This document shows positions 25,624 through 34,654 of a stretch of 64,000 nucleotides of DNA, piece by piece. Each line of letters opens with the position of its first letter. The stretch's first letter is position 1. A model generated the notes under the pieces. That model was given only the letters and a program-made list of their open reading frames with translations. It did not search any database and had not been told where the DNA came from. The position numbers and the translations under genes are program-made. The DNA is taken from assembly GCF_900142145.1 (NCBI RefSeq), contig NZ_FQZV01000003.1, positions 62,001 to 126,000 of the forward strand, read 5' to 3'. This DNA comes from Geosporobacter subterraneus DSM 17957. GTDB lineage: Bacteria > Bacillota > Clostridia > Peptostreptococcales > Thermotaleaceae.

Positions 25624-27291
25624 GTGGCAAAAAAAACAGCAAAGCTAAAACTAATTCCACTAGGTGGATTAAATGAAATCGGCAAAAATATGATGGCCAT
25701 TGAATATAAAGATGATATCATGTTGATTGACTGTGGATTAACCTTCCCTGAGGATGAAATGCTGGGAATTGATATTGTTATTCCCGACATAACCTATTTG
25801 ATTAAAAACAAAGACAAGGTTCGGGGCATCGTCCTTACCCACGGTCATGAGGATCATATCGGTGCACTGCCTTATGTTTTAAAAAAAATAAATCTACCCA
25901 TCTATGGAACGAAGCTGACCCTTGGATTGGTGGAGACGAAGTTGAAAGAGCATAAGCTTTCAGGCAGCGTGCACATGCAGGTTGTTAAGCCTGGGGATAC
26001 AGTAAAGCTGGGTGAATTTAAGGTTGAATTTATGCGAACCAGTCATAGTATAGCAGATGCAGTGTGCTTGGCAATCCATACCTCAGTAGGAACGATTGTT
26101 CACACAGGTGACTTTAAAGTGGATTTTACACCGATTGACGGGGAGCGCATTGATCTTCATAGACTGGCTGAACTGGGACAAAAAGGGGTACTGCTGCTTA
26201 TGGCAGACAGCACCAATGTAGAACGACCAGGCTATACGATGTCGGAGCGTACTGTTGGAGCAACCTTTGAGAATATTTTTAGAAATGCAACAAAACGAAT
26301 CATCGTAGCAACCTTTGCATCCAACGTTCATAGAGTACAGCAGATCATCAATGCAGCTTATAAGTTTAACAGAAAAGTTTCATTTTCCGGCAGAAGCATG
26401 ATCAATGTAGTAAATGTAGCGATGGAGCTAGGTTATTTGAATGTACCCAGTGATATGCTGGTAGATATGAATGATATCGATCGCTATATGGACCATGAAA
26501 TCGTGGTGGTAACAACCGGCAGCCAAGGCGAGCCGATGTCTGCTCTTTCCAGAATTGCAGCCTCAGAGCATAAAAAGCTGGAGATACAACCTGGAGATAT
26601 GGTGATTATTTCTGCTACCCCAATACCAGGAAATGAAAAAACTGTAGCAAAGGTAGTAAATCAGCTCTTTGAAAAGGGTGCCAATGTAATCTATGAGAGC
26701 CTGGCTGATGTCCATGTATCCGGTCACGCCTGCCAGGAGGAATTGAAGCTAATCCATTCCTTGGTCAGACCCCAGTATTTTATACCGGTCCATGGGGAGC
26801 ACAGACATCTGCGGCAGCATGCAAAGCTGGCGGAAAGCATGGGAACCCCTCCTGAAAATATCTTTACTTTAGATAACGGTCAAGTCATAGAGATATCTAA
26901 GGAAGGTGCAAAAATAAGCGGAAATGTAACTGCAGGCAATATTTTGGTAGATGGTTTAGGTGTAGGAGATGTTGGCAATATCGTATTGAGAGACAGAAAG
27001 CATTTATCTGAAGATGGATTAATGGTTGTGGTTGTAACTATCACCAAGGAAACCGGTCAGGTGGTTGCAGGGCCCGATATCATATCCAGAGGCTTCGTTT
27101 ATGTGCGAGAGTCCGAAGATCTTATGGATGAGGCGAGAACAGTCGTTCGAAATTCCCTTCAGAATTGCCAGGGTAATAACGTGAGAGAATGGGCAGTGTT
27201 GAAGTCTGCAATCAAGGATAGTTTAAGAGACTTCTTGTATTCTAAGACCAAGAGAAGTCCAATGATTCTACCGATCATTATGGAGGTATAA
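25624..27291 (+). CDS. rnj: Ribonuclease J
   Basis: A 555-residue metallo-beta-lactamase/beta-CASP ribonuclease (5' exo- and endonuclease of mRNA turnover). The catalytic metal motif is LTHGHEDHIGALPYV; other ligands are in HSIADAV and VHTGDFKVDFTP. The beta-CASP segment holds ADSTNVERPGYTMSE and GSQGEPMSALSRIA, and HVSGHACQEE and IPVHGEHRHL complete the site. Full length. The start is GTG after AGGAGAGTGATAAT. It is transcribed from the palindrome-covered promoter and ends in a perfect hairpin. Confidence 0.96.
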   Translation: MAKKTAKLKLIPLGGLNEIGKNMMAIEYKDDIMLIDCGLTFPEDEMLGIDIVIPDITYLIKNKDKVRGIVLTHGHEDHIGALPYVLKKINLPIYGTKLTLGLVETKLKEHKLSGSVHMQVVKPGDTVKLGEFKVEFMRTSHSIADAVCLAIHTSVGTIVHTGDFKVDFTPIDGERIDLHRLAELGQKGVLLLMADSTNVERPGYTMSERTVGATFENIFRNATKRIIVATFASNVHRVQQIINAAYKFNRKVSFSGRSMINVVNVAMELGYLNVPSDMLVDMNDIDRYMDHEIVVVTTGSQGEPMSALSRIAASEHKKLEIQPGDMVIISATPIPGNEKTVAKVVNQLFEKGANVIYESLADVHVSGHACQEELKLIHSLVRPQYFIPVHGEHRHLRQHAKLAESMGTPPENIFTLDNGQVIEISKEGAKISGNVTAGNILVDGLGVGDVGNIVLRDRKHLSEDGLMVVVVTITKETGQVVAGPDIISRGFVYVRESEDLMDEARTVVRNSLQNCQGNNVREWAVLKSAIKDSLRDFLYSKTKRSPMILPIIMEV

Positions 27292-27319
27292 AATATGCTG
27301 CCCTGCAGCATATTTTTTT
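27291..27319 (+). terminator. Rho-independent terminator of RNase J
   Basis: Perfect 11-bp stem AAATATGCTGC / GCAGCATATTT with a 3-base loop, overlapping the stop codon and followed by T residues. Confidence 0.9.
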
Positions 27320-27387
27320 CACTTTTTCGTGAATCATTGTATAATAATAATGGATATTAATCAAAGGACATAAGGGGGGGCTTCTGC

Positions 27388-27690
27388 TTGCGTATACTAC
27401 TCTATGTTACAATCATCCTGATAGGTGCTGTGATAGGCTATCAGGACATACTAAGTTCAAAACTTAAGGACAGGCTTTCTCAAATTCAGACCTGGTGTCT
27501 TCTGGCACTCTTGATGATCATGGGCATAAATATCGGTATTAATAAAGAAATTGTAGGCACCTTTTTTAAATTAGGCTACCAGGGAATTGTATTGGCTCTT
27601 TTTTCCATCCTATTCAGCATACTGGGTGTAAAATTGGTTTCTAAGGCATTCACGACAAAAGAAGAAGGGGAGTGTGGCCATGACAGTTAA
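27388..27690 (+). CDS. lysO1: LysO-type exporter, N-terminal subunit
   Basis: A 100-residue protein with three membrane segments corresponding to the N-terminal part of LysO (DUF340), the lysine exporter YbjE of Escherichia coli. It reads LIGAVIGYQDILSSKLKDRL and LMIMGINIGINKEI. The start is TTG behind a GGGGGGG site. It overlaps the second half by 11 bases, so the pair is translationally coupled. A two-gene LysO is an evolved split rather than a recent break, because each part has its own ribosome site. Confidence 0.82.
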   Translation: MRILLYVTIILIGAVIGYQDILSSKLKDRLSQIQTWCLLALLMIMGINIGINKEIVGTFFKLGYQGIVLALFSILFSILGVKLVSKAFTTKEEGECGHDS

Positions 27691-28276
27691 AATTATGCTT
27701 TCCGTTTTACTAGGTGTATTCTGTGGATTGTTTATATTCCCAGAGCAATATGTAGGATTTATGGGGCAAATCATCGATATAGGTCTGTGCACACTGCTGC
27801 TATTTGTCGGGATAGACATTGGCCGCAATAGAGATATTGTTCCCAAAATCATGGCCAATGGAATAAAGATTCTATTGGTTCCCCTGATGGTGGCACTAGG
27901 AAGCATTGCCGGAAGTATGGTAGGAGGATATTTTTTAGGTATCCCCTTTTATGAAGCAGGAGCGATCGGTGCCGGTTTTGGCTGGTATAGTCTTTCTGCC
28001 ATAGAGCTTTCTAAATACAGTGCAGAAACAGGTGCTTTAGCGTTTATTACCAACGTTAGCCGCGAAGTAATTGCTCTGATTTCTATACCCTTTATTGCAA
28101 AATATATAGGAAAGCTAGAAAGCATCGCACCAGCAGGAGCAACGGCCATGGATACATCCCTGCCGGTTATATCAAGCGCTACCAACGGCAATACGGCTGT
28201 GATTTCCTTTATTACAGGCTTGATCTTGTCAGCCTTAGTACCGGTTTTAGTACCATTAATCATTTCATTAAATTAA
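27680..28276 (+). CDS. lysO2: LysO-type lysine exporter, C-terminal subunit
   Basis: A 198-residue membrane protein with about six segments that matches the larger part of LysO: LLFVGIDIGRNRD, the conserved GAGFGWYSLSAIEL, AFITNVSREVIALISIPF and a C-terminal TSLPVISSATNGNTAVISF. These are the acidic and transport-related positions of the family. The ATG at 27680 follows GGGGAG by 7 bases and is better than a GTG at 27674. It works with the upstream half. Confidence 0.88.
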   Translation: MTVKIMLSVLLGVFCGLFIFPEQYVGFMGQIIDIGLCTLLLFVGIDIGRNRDIVPKIMANGIKILLVPLMVALGSIAGSMVGGYFLGIPFYEAGAIGAGFGWYSLSAIELSKYSAETGALAFITNVSREVIALISIPFIAKYIGKLESIAPAGATAMDTSLPVISSATNGNTAVISFITGLILSALVPVLVPLIISLN

Positions 28277-28298
28277 TAAATATTAAGGAGGTTGTTTT

Positions 28299-28640
28299 AT
28301 GAATATCCATGACTATGCCCATCAGCTGGCAAGAGCCCTTAAAAACTCAGATGAATTCAGACAATATAAAAGACTTCAGGGAGAAGTTCAAAAGTCTCCA
28401 CAGCTAAAGAAAATGATTGACGATTTCCATAAACGACAAATTGAACTGCAGGCTGCCCAGATATCGGGACAAACTATGGATGCATCAAAAACTGAGCAGC
28501 TGCAGAAGCTCTATGAAATTATAGCAAAAGACCCCTTGGCAGCAGAATTTTTACATGCCGAAATGCGATTCAGTCAGCTGATCGGTGATGTCTACAAGAT
28601 TATCGGCGAAGCAGTAGATATGAAGGATATGTTTTCATAA
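28299..28640 (+). CDS. YlbF/YmcA family regulator
   Basis: A 113-residue helical protein with the YlbF/YmcA/YaaT-type layout: HDYAHQLARALKNSDEFRQYK, then a long helix of KRLQGEVQKSPQLKKMIDDFH and a C-terminal EMRFSQLIGDVYKIIGEAV. In Bacillus these proteins form a complex that affects RNase Y activity, sporulation and competence. Here the gene lies downstream of RNase J. A strong AAGGAGG site precedes the ATG. Confidence 0.87.
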   Translation: MNIHDYAHQLARALKNSDEFRQYKRLQGEVQKSPQLKKMIDDFHKRQIELQAAQISGQTMDASKTEQLQKLYEIIAKDPLAAEFLHAEMRFSQLIGDVYKIIGEAVDMKDMFS

Positions 28641-28641
28641 G

Positions 28642-28678
28642 AAAATGGTAGACGTAAAAATATTATGTCTACCATTTT
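28642..28678 (+). terminator. Rho-independent terminator
   Basis: Perfect 12-bp stem AAAATGGTAGAC / GTCTACCATTTT with a 13-base loop; the T tract is short. Confidence 0.75.
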
Positions 28679-28707
28679 GCGTCATTCTTTAAATTCCGGT
28701 TAAAATA

Positions 28708-28736
28708 TTGTAAAAAACTGTTGATAAATGTATAAT
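28708..28736 (+). promoter_or_regulatory. Promoter of mltG
   Basis: TTGTAA (28708-28713), 17 bases, then TATAAT (28731-28736), 46 bases before the mltG start codon. Confidence 0.75.
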
Positions 28737-28782
28737 GATATCATCACAATGATTTTCAAATGACTAGATGGAGGGTACTTTT

Positions 28783-29820
28783 ATGAATTCCTCTGTAAGA
28801 AGGCAAAGGAAGAAAAAATTCAAAAACTTACTACTGCTGCTGATCGCTGTCCTATTAGCGGCACCCCTCGGATTGTTTTATTCTTTTGGTAAATTGATCC
28901 AGCCAGTGGATGCATACAGTAACAGTACCATTACTGTAGAAATACCCAGCGGTACTTCTACTGCAAGAATAGCTAAGCTGTTAAAGGAAAATAACCTGAT
29001 CAAAAACGATCTAGCCTTTCGGATTTTGAGCAGACTGTCAAAATCCGACGGCAAAATGCAGGCTGGAAAATATGCATTACGTAATGATATGGATGCAAAA
29101 GCGATTATACAGGCCTTGGTAGAGGGGGATGTAACCCATGATACGGTTAAATTTACTATCCCAGAAGGCTTCGAATTCGTTCAGATCGTAAATCGGTTAG
29201 AGAGTAACGGACTGATTGACAGAGATAAATTTCTTCAACTAGCTAACTACGGTGACTTCAACTATAAGTTTTTAGAGAACATTCCAAAGGGTGAGAACCG
29301 GCTGGAGGGTTTCTTGTTCCCCGATACTTATCAGGTTGCTAGGGATGCCACGGAAGAAGAAATCCTAAAGAAAATGTTGGATCGCTTCAACCAGGTCTTT
29401 CAGGAATCCTACTATCAAAGAGCACAGGAAATGGGTCTTTCCATCAATGAAGTGATTACCTTGGCTTCCATTATTGAGCGTGAGGCGAAACTGGATAAGG
29501 AAAGACCACTGGTTTCCAGTGTATTCCACAACCGTATTAAGCAAAATATGCTGCTTCAATCCTGTGCTACCGTTCAATATATATTGGGCGAGAGGAAAGA
29601 GAATCTTACACTGAAGGATATTGAAATCGATTCTCCTTACAATACCTATAAATACCAAGGTTTACCGCCTAAGCCTATTGCTTCGCCGGGTAAACCTTCC
29701 ATAGAAGCTGCTTTATACCCAGAAACAACAGAGTATCTATATTTTGTTGTAAGCAAAAACGGAGAGCATACTTTCAGTAAAACCTATAAAGAACACCTGA
29801 AGGCGAAGAATGGAAATTAA
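28783..29820 (+). CDS. mltG: Endolytic murein transglycosylase MltG
   Basis: A 345-residue lytic transglycosylase that cuts nascent peptidoglycan. An N-terminal basic stretch and one membrane anchor (LLLLLIAVLLAAPLGLFYSF, about residues 14-33) are followed by a LysM-like part (ITVEIPSGTSTARIAKLL) and the YceG catalytic domain. The latter includes EGFLFPDTYQV, the catalytic Glu in LASIIEREA, and ERPLVSSVFHNR. The ATG at 28783 follows GGAGGGTACTTTT. It has its own promoter and terminator. Confidence 0.95.
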   Translation: MNSSVRRQRKKKFKNLLLLLIAVLLAAPLGLFYSFGKLIQPVDAYSNSTITVEIPSGTSTARIAKLLKENNLIKNDLAFRILSRLSKSDGKMQAGKYALRNDMDAKAIIQALVEGDVTHDTVKFTIPEGFEFVQIVNRLESNGLIDRDKFLQLANYGDFNYKFLENIPKGENRLEGFLFPDTYQVARDATEEEILKKMLDRFNQVFQESYYQRAQEMGLSINEVITLASIIEREAKLDKERPLVSSVFHNRIKQNMLLQSCATVQYILGERKENLTLKDIEIDSPYNTYKYQGLPPKPIASPGKPSIEAALYPETTEYLYFVVSKNGEHTFSKTYKEHLKAKNGN

Positions 29821-29835
29821 AGGATTGGGAAACCT

Positions 29836-29866
29836 AATACGTGGGAACATACCACGTATTCATTTT
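29836..29866 (+). terminator. Rho-independent terminator of mltG
   Basis: Nine-bp stem AATACGTGG / CCACGTATT with a 7-base loop, then CATTTTTG. Confidence 0.8.
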
Positions 29867-29895
29867 TGTGAGCATAGCAAAAAGGAGTGTAAAGC

Positions 29896-30546
29896 TTGAG
29901 CAATATAGTAAATCCGTTGATCGAGGAATATATACGAAATACCATTTGTAAAAATGAAGGCTTACTAAAGGAGATGGAGGAATACGCTCTGGAGAATCAT
30001 GTACCTATCGTTCAACCGGAGGTATCTAAGCTCCTGGAAGTGATTACAAAAATAAACGGGGCTAAAAAGATTCTGGAGGTAGGTACGGCGATCGGCTACT
30101 CAGCCATTGTTTTCTGCCAATCCTCCGGAGGAGGTAAAGTCACGACCATCGAGAGACGCTCGGATATGATCGAAAAGGCAAAAGGATATATTGCAGCAGC
30201 AGGCCTTAGTGACCATATCTGCATCCTGCAAGGTTGTGCAGAAGAAGTACTGCCCTCCCTGGAGGGAACATATGATTTGATTTTTTTAGATGCAGCAAAA
30301 GGGCAGTATATGGAATTCCTTGCATCCTGCATTCATTTGCTAAAGCCCGGCGGCGTACTTATATCAGACAACGTGTTGTATAAAGGGATGGTGGCCTCTA
30401 ATGAATACGTTATACGAAGGAAAAAAACCATCGTCAAGCGAATGAGAACTTATTTGGATTATATTATGGAAGACCCAAAACTTGTATCCTGCCTGCTTCC
30501 GATTGGAGACGGGGTAGCGATCAGTTATAAAAACAAGGAGGCATAA
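29896..30546 (+). CDS. trmR: tRNA 5-hydroxyuridine methyltransferase (TrmR-like)
   Basis: A 216-residue class I SAM methyltransferase of the YrrM/caffeoyl-CoA OMT fold. Motif I is EVGTAIGYSAIVF; later motifs are DLIFLDAAKGQY and LKPGGVLISDNVLYKG. In Bacillus subtilis TrmR (YrrM) methylates 5-hydroxyuridine to 5-methoxyuridine at tRNA position 34. The assignment rests on family resemblance and on the neighbouring hydroxylase gene. The start is TTG with AAGGAGTG upstream. The next gene follows after 2 bases. Confidence 0.88.
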   Translation: MSNIVNPLIEEYIRNTICKNEGLLKEMEEYALENHVPIVQPEVSKLLEVITKINGAKKILEVGTAIGYSAIVFCQSSGGGKVTTIERRSDMIEKAKGYIAAAGLSDHICILQGCAEEVLPSLEGTYDLIFLDAAKGQYMEFLASCIHLLKPGGVLISDNVLYKGMVASNEYVIRRKKTIVKRMRTYLDYIMEDPKLVSCLLPIGDGVAISYKNKEA

Positions 30547-30548
30547 AT

Positions 30549-31790
30549 GTGGATAAAGTAGAACTATTAGCACCTGCAGGAGACCTTGAAAGATTGAAAA
30601 TGGCCATCATCTACGGTGCCGATGCAGTATATATTGGCGGGCAGCAATTTGGACTGCGGGCCAGTGCCAAAAACTTTTCCTTTGAGGACATGGAAAAGGG
30701 GATACAGTTTGCTCATGAACGGGAAAAAAAGGTTTATGTTACCCTAAACATTATTCCCCACAACGAAGATCTTCAAGAGCTTCCAGGCTATCTGCAGAAG
30801 CTTTCGGCCATGCAGATCGATGCCGTTATATTATCTGACCCCGGCACTTTGATGTACGTGCGGGAGTATGCCCCAGAGCTTGAAGTACATTTGAGCACCC
30901 AAGCCAATAATACAAATTATATGAGTGCCCGATTCTGGCATAAACAGGGAATCAAGCGTGTAATTCTGGCGAGAGAGCTTTCCTTAGATGAAATTAAAGA
31001 AATCCATAGCAAAATACCTCAGGATCTGGAACTGGAAGCTTTTATACATGGTGCCATGTGCATATCTTATTCCGGAAGATGTTTGCTCAGCAACTATATG
31101 GCCAACCGCGATGCCAACCGAGGTGAATGTGCCCATCCCTGCCGATGGAAATATTATTTGGTTGAAGAGAAGAGGCCTGGTGAATATATTCCTGTGGTAG
31201 AGGATGAAAGAGGCACATATTTTTACAATTCAAAGGATCTTTGTATGATCGAGCATATTCCTGAATTGATTCAGTCAGGACTATCCAGTCTAAAAATCGA
31301 AGGCAGGATGAAGAGCGCCTACTATGTGGCTACCATCGTAGGGGCCTACCGCCGTGCCATTGATGCATATTATCAATTGGGAGAAGCCTACAGATACAAT
31401 CCTGAATGGATGGAAGAGATCAAAAAAGCCAGCCACCGGGACTTCACCACCGGTTTTTATTTCAATAAGCCCGATGAAAAAGAGCAGGTATATGAAAACA
31501 GCTCCTATATCCGGGAATATGATTTTATTGGCTTAGTACTGGAATATGACCCTGAAACTCAGATCGCTACGATAGAACAGCGTAATCGGATTTTCAAAGG
31601 AGATCAAATCGAAGTGATCGGGCCTGACATTGATATGTTTACACAACAAATAGGTGTTCTGTGGAACGATAAGGGCGAAGAAATCCAGGTGGCACCGCAT
31701 CCCCAGCAGATCATTAAGATGAAGATGGAAAAGCCTGTAGACAGGTATTATATATTAAGAAAAGATAGGAAGGATGATTCCGTTGAGTAA
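30549..31790 (+). CDS. trhP: tRNA uridine hydroxylase TrhP (U32 peptidase family)
   Basis: A 413-residue U32-family protein. Family members TrhP/YegQ and YrrN-YrrO hydroxylate U34 of tRNA using prephenate. Landmarks: [39 protein letters not shown] and [10 protein letters not shown], whose four cysteines would hold an Fe-S cluster, and [15 protein letters not shown]. It probably makes ho5U for TrmR. Bacillus has two such genes here, this genome one. The start is GTG behind AAGGAGG; the end overlaps the udk start by 5 bases. Confidence 0.92.
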   Translation: MDKVELLAPAGDLERLKMAIIYGADAVYIGGQQFGLRASAKNFSFEDMEKGIQFAHEREKKVYVTLNIIPHNEDLQELPGYLQKLSAMQIDAVILSDPGTLMYVREYAPELEVHLSTQANNTNYMSARFWHKQGIKRVILARELSLDEIKEIHSKIPQDLELEAFIHGAMCISYSGRCLLSNYMANRDANRGECAHPCRWKYYLVEEKRPGEYIPVVEDERGTYFYNSKDLCMIEHIPELIQSGLSSLKIEGRMKSAYYVATIVGAYRRAIDAYYQLGEAYRYNPEWMEEIKKASHRDFTTGFYFNKPDEKEQVYENSSYIREYDFIGLVLEYDPETQIATIEQRNRIFKGDQIEVIGPDIDMFTQQIGVLWNDKGEEIQVAPHPQQIIKMKMEKPVDRYYILRKDRKDDSVE

Positions 31791-32433
31791 GCCAATATTA
31801 ATCGGTATCACCGGGGGAACCGGTTCAGGCAAAAGTACGGTTGCAAAGGCTATTTTTGGAAGTCTTCCGGAAAAAAATATAGCCATCATTGAGCAGGATT
31901 CATATTATAAGGATCAAAGTCATTTAACCTTTGAAGAACGCATTCATACCAATTATGATCATCCTTTAGCTTTTGATACAGAACTGCTGCTGACTCATTT
32001 GAAGGATTTGCTAAACTTTAAGCCCATCCATAAGCCAAAATACAACTTCTCCATACATACCAGAGAAAAAGAAACACAGTTGGTTCAACCCAGGGATATT
32101 ATTATCCTTGAAGGTATCATGATCTTAGAGGACGAGCGGCTCCGTGACTTAATGGATATCAAAATCTTCGTAGATACGGATGCAGACGTGCGTATCGTCC
32201 GCAGAATCAAAAGAGATATCACTGAAAGAAACCGAACTTTAGATTCGGTTATTGATCAGTACTTCAATACAGTAAGGCCAGCTCATCTGCAATTTATTGA
32301 ACCCTATAAGCGATATGCAGATGTAATTATTCCGGAAGGAGGCTACAATAAGGTGGCCATAGACATCATGGTAGCAAAGGTACGCTCCGTCATTTACGAG
32401 AAGCAAAATGGCAAGGAACTGAAAATACTATAA
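31786..32433 (+). CDS. udk: Uridine kinase
   Basis: Phosphorylates uridine and cytidine in pyrimidine salvage. It has 215 residues, P-loop [20 protein letters not shown], the substrate loop [20 protein letters not shown], and [25 protein letters not shown] lies 9 bases before the TTG at 31786; an ATG at 31774 directly abuts it, so TTG is preferred. Udk follows the tRNA genes in Bacillus as well. Confidence 0.94.
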   Translation, partial: SKPILIGITGGTGSGKSTVAKAIFGSLPEKNIAIIEQDSYYKDQSHLTFEERIHTNYDHPLAFDTELLLTHLKDLLNFKPIHKPKYNFSIHTREKETQLVQPRDIIILEGIMILEDERLRDLMDIKIFVDTDADVRIVRRIKRDITERNRTLDSVIDQYFNTVRPAHLQFIEPYKRYADVIIPEGGYNKVAIDIMVAKVRSVIYEKQNGKELKIL

Positions 32434-32438
32434 TGTAT

Positions 32439-32494
32439 ACACCTTTTTAGAATAGGAGATAATGAGAATATTCCATTCTGAGAAGGTGTTTTTT
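32439..32494 (+). terminator. Strong hairpin-T tract that also buries the PBP ribosome site
   Basis: ACACCTTTTTAGAAT (32439-32453) pairs with ATTCTGAGAAGGTGT (32475-32489): 15 bp including two G-U pairs, followed by TTTTTTA. It looks like a udk terminator, but the TTG start of the PBP gene is at 32496 and its GAGAAGG ribosome site is the 3' arm. Termination and translation of the PBP must therefore compete. Confidence 0.75.
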
Positions 32495-32495
32495 A

Positions 32496-34217
32496 TTGAG
32501 AACAAGATTAGAGAGAAAAAAAATTGAAAAATCCTCACCCAGTATTATTGATGTTAACCGAAAAAGATTGTTCTCTTTAGGCATCATATTTACTTTAATT
32601 CTAGGTATGTTGATCAGCCGTTTGGCTTATATCCAACTGCTCAAAAGAGAAGATTATTATCATAAGGCGACAAATCAATGGTTTAAAGAAATCCCGATTG
32701 GTGTGGCCAGAGGAAAAATATTTGACCGAAACCTGAAGCCATTAACCAATCAGCAGAAAAATCAGTATCTGGTTATTTTTCCTGAACTTTTCCAAAAAAC
32801 TGATGAAAACTTAGAGATTATTGCCAAACTAACAGGGGTAAAAAACTATATACTCCGATATGAGAAAATTCTCGGCTCACGGCCTGTTCAGCTAAAGGTA
32901 GTTCACCAAGATCAAACGCTGATAAAAGAAGCTGTAGGAATGAGAGGAGTATATCCTGTAGAGTCAGAGGATCGATATAATGAATCCGGCCTGGCATCTC
33001 ATCTGATAGGCTACATCAATAAGATTGACAATACAGGTCATCAGGGATTGGAGAAAGCTTTTGACGAAGTGTTAAAGGAAAAACAAACCTTTAGGATCGG
33101 AGCCATTGTAGATGCACAAAAAAGAATGATTCCCGGTCTCGGATATAAGGTGATACAGGAAAGCAGGCCTGAAGAACGAAAGAATATCGTTACAACCTTG
33201 GATATGAATATACAGCAGATCGTGGAAGAAGAGTTTGACCGCTCCCATGAAAAAGGGAGTGTCGTTGTTCTGGATATTCGACATGGCGAAGTAATCGCTA
33301 TGGTCAGCAGACCCAACTATGATCAAGACGATGTGGCAGCATCCCTAAACAGCAATAACCTTGAGCTCTTTAACCGTGCGATTCAGACTCCCTATCCTCC
33401 AGGCTCCGTTTTTAAGATCGTAGTATCTGCCGCAGCCCTAGAAAACAAATTGGTTTCATTGGATGATACCTATTTTTGCAGTGGTGCAGAAGAGATCGGG
33501 GATATCATCATTCGATGCTCCAGCTATGAACGGGGCGGCCATGGGCTGATAAATTTTGCAGATGCCTTTTCTTTATCCTGCAACTCCTATTTTATCCAGC
33601 TGGGAAAGCTGGTAGGAGGTAAGGAAATACTTTCCATGGCAGAAAAATTGGGTTTAGGACGAAAGACAGGTATTGAGCTGACGGAGGAGGTCCCTGGTAC
33701 CCTGGCAGAGGATGACTATATCAAGGGGGCCGGAATCGGCAACATTTCCATCGGTCAAGGTACACTGGGGGTTACACCTCTTCAAATTGCAAGGTTAACG
33801 GCCATCATCGCCAATGATGGCATGGACCCGGGTGTAAGACTGATCCGCAACATTATAGATGATCAGGGAAATATTCTTGAGGATCACAATCAAAATACAC
33901 CACAGCGTTTATTATCCCAGGAGACCGCTAAACAACTCCAGCATATGATGGAAAAAGTTGTTTCGGAAGGAACGGCAAGAAATCAGGATCTGACTGGTTT
34001 TATTGATGCAGCTGGCAAAACAGGCTCGGCAGAAGCTGTGTCTGATAGAAGAAATACAGTTCATGCGTGGTTTACAGGCTATTTTCCAACAAAAAATCCT
34101 CGCTACGCCATTACAATTATCGCTGAAGACGGTGGTTCTGGTGGGAGAGTGGCCGCACCTACCTTCAGAAATATCGCAGCAAGAATTCAAGCTTTGGAAA
34201 ATGAGAGGAAAGAATAA
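32496..34217 (+). CDS. Class B penicillin-binding protein (PbpI-like transpeptidase)
   Basis: A 573-residue D,D-transpeptidase for peptidoglycan cross-linking. One N-terminal membrane anchor (FSLGIIFTLILGMLISRLAYI, about residues 28-48), a pedestal domain, then the penicillin-binding domain with SxxK in PPGSVFKIV, SxN in SLSCNSYFI and KTG in AAGKTGSAEA. In Bacillus pbpI (yrrR) is also found after udk and is a sporulation gene; in Clostridioides difficile a PBP precedes sigK. Class B PBPs normally work with a SEDS polymerase; the nearest one is inside the sigK element at 38009. The start is TTG within the hairpin region; no better downstream start is seen. Confidence 0.92.
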   Translation: MRTRLERKKIEKSSPSIIDVNRKRLFSLGIIFTLILGMLISRLAYIQLLKREDYYHKATNQWFKEIPIGVARGKIFDRNLKPLTNQQKNQYLVIFPELFQKTDENLEIIAKLTGVKNYILRYEKILGSRPVQLKVVHQDQTLIKEAVGMRGVYPVESEDRYNESGLASHLIGYINKIDNTGHQGLEKAFDEVLKEKQTFRIGAIVDAQKRMIPGLGYKVIQESRPEERKNIVTTLDMNIQQIVEEEFDRSHEKGSVVVLDIRHGEVIAMVSRPNYDQDDVAASLNSNNLELFNRAIQTPYPPGSVFKIVVSAAALENKLVSLDDTYFCSGAEEIGDIIIRCSSYERGGHGLINFADAFSLSCNSYFIQLGKLVGGKEILSMAEKLGLGRKTGIELTEEVPGTLAEDDYIKGAGIGNISIGQGTLGVTPLQIARLTAIIANDGMDPGVRLIRNIIDDQGNILEDHNQNTPQRLLSQETAKQLQHMMEKVVSEGTARNQDLTGFIDAAGKTGSAEAVSDRRNTVHAWFTGYFPTKNPRYAITIIAEDGGSGGRVAAPTFRNIAARIQALENERKE

Positions 34218-34293
34218 AAATCGTGACATGCACACTTTTATACTAAATTGAATATTATTTAAGATGACCAATAATAAGGAGGGGGGCAGCTTC

Positions 34294-34635
34294 ATGTGGA
34301 CGACCTTTTTTACACTTTCGGCAGTATTGGCCAAACCGGTATTCACACTTGTATCCTATGTATCCAGCAATACATCTTTTCCAAAGCCCTTAACCCAAGA
34401 GGAAGAAAATTTTTATCTGGAAAAATACGAGCAAGGGGATGAAGAGGCTAAAAATATTTTGGTTGAGCGAAATCTTCGGTTAGTGGCCCATATCGTAAAG
34501 AAATACCACAACACCGGTAAAGAAGTAGACGATTTGATTTCTATAGGTACCATTGGACTGATCAAGGCCATTATTACCTTCGATAGAAGCAAAGGAACCC
34601 GATTGGCAACCTATGCTGCAAGGTGCATTGAGAAT
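34294..34635 (+). CDS. sigK: Sporulation sigma factor SigK, 5' portion (interrupted gene)
   Basis: The first 114 codons of sigma-K, matching Bacillus SpoIVCB: pro-sequence-like N-terminus [20 protein letters not shown] with [13 protein letters not shown], then region 2 ([46 protein letters not shown]). Homology stops at AAT (34633-34635). Without excision the frame runs on into the element to 34761 and would give an inactive 156-residue product. The start at 34294 follows AAGGAGGGGGG; 34264 is less likely. Sigma-K drives late mother-cell genes. Confidence 0.95.
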
Positions 34636-34654
34636 CCGTTTTTCACTGTACTGC
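34633..34654. repeat. Left attachment site and terminal inverted repeat of the sigK element
   Basis: AAT (34633-34635) is the shared core. The inner arm TCCGTTTTTCACTGTACTGC (34635-34654) matches, in inverted orientation, the right end (reverse complement TCCGTTTTTTACAAAACTGC) at 16 of 20 positions. The last codons of the recombinase lie in this arm. Confidence 0.82.

Noticed and set aside
34218-34293. Sigma-E promoter of sigK
   Set aside because: The bases are AT-rich, but I could not find a convincing pair of -35 and -10 boxes with correct spacing.
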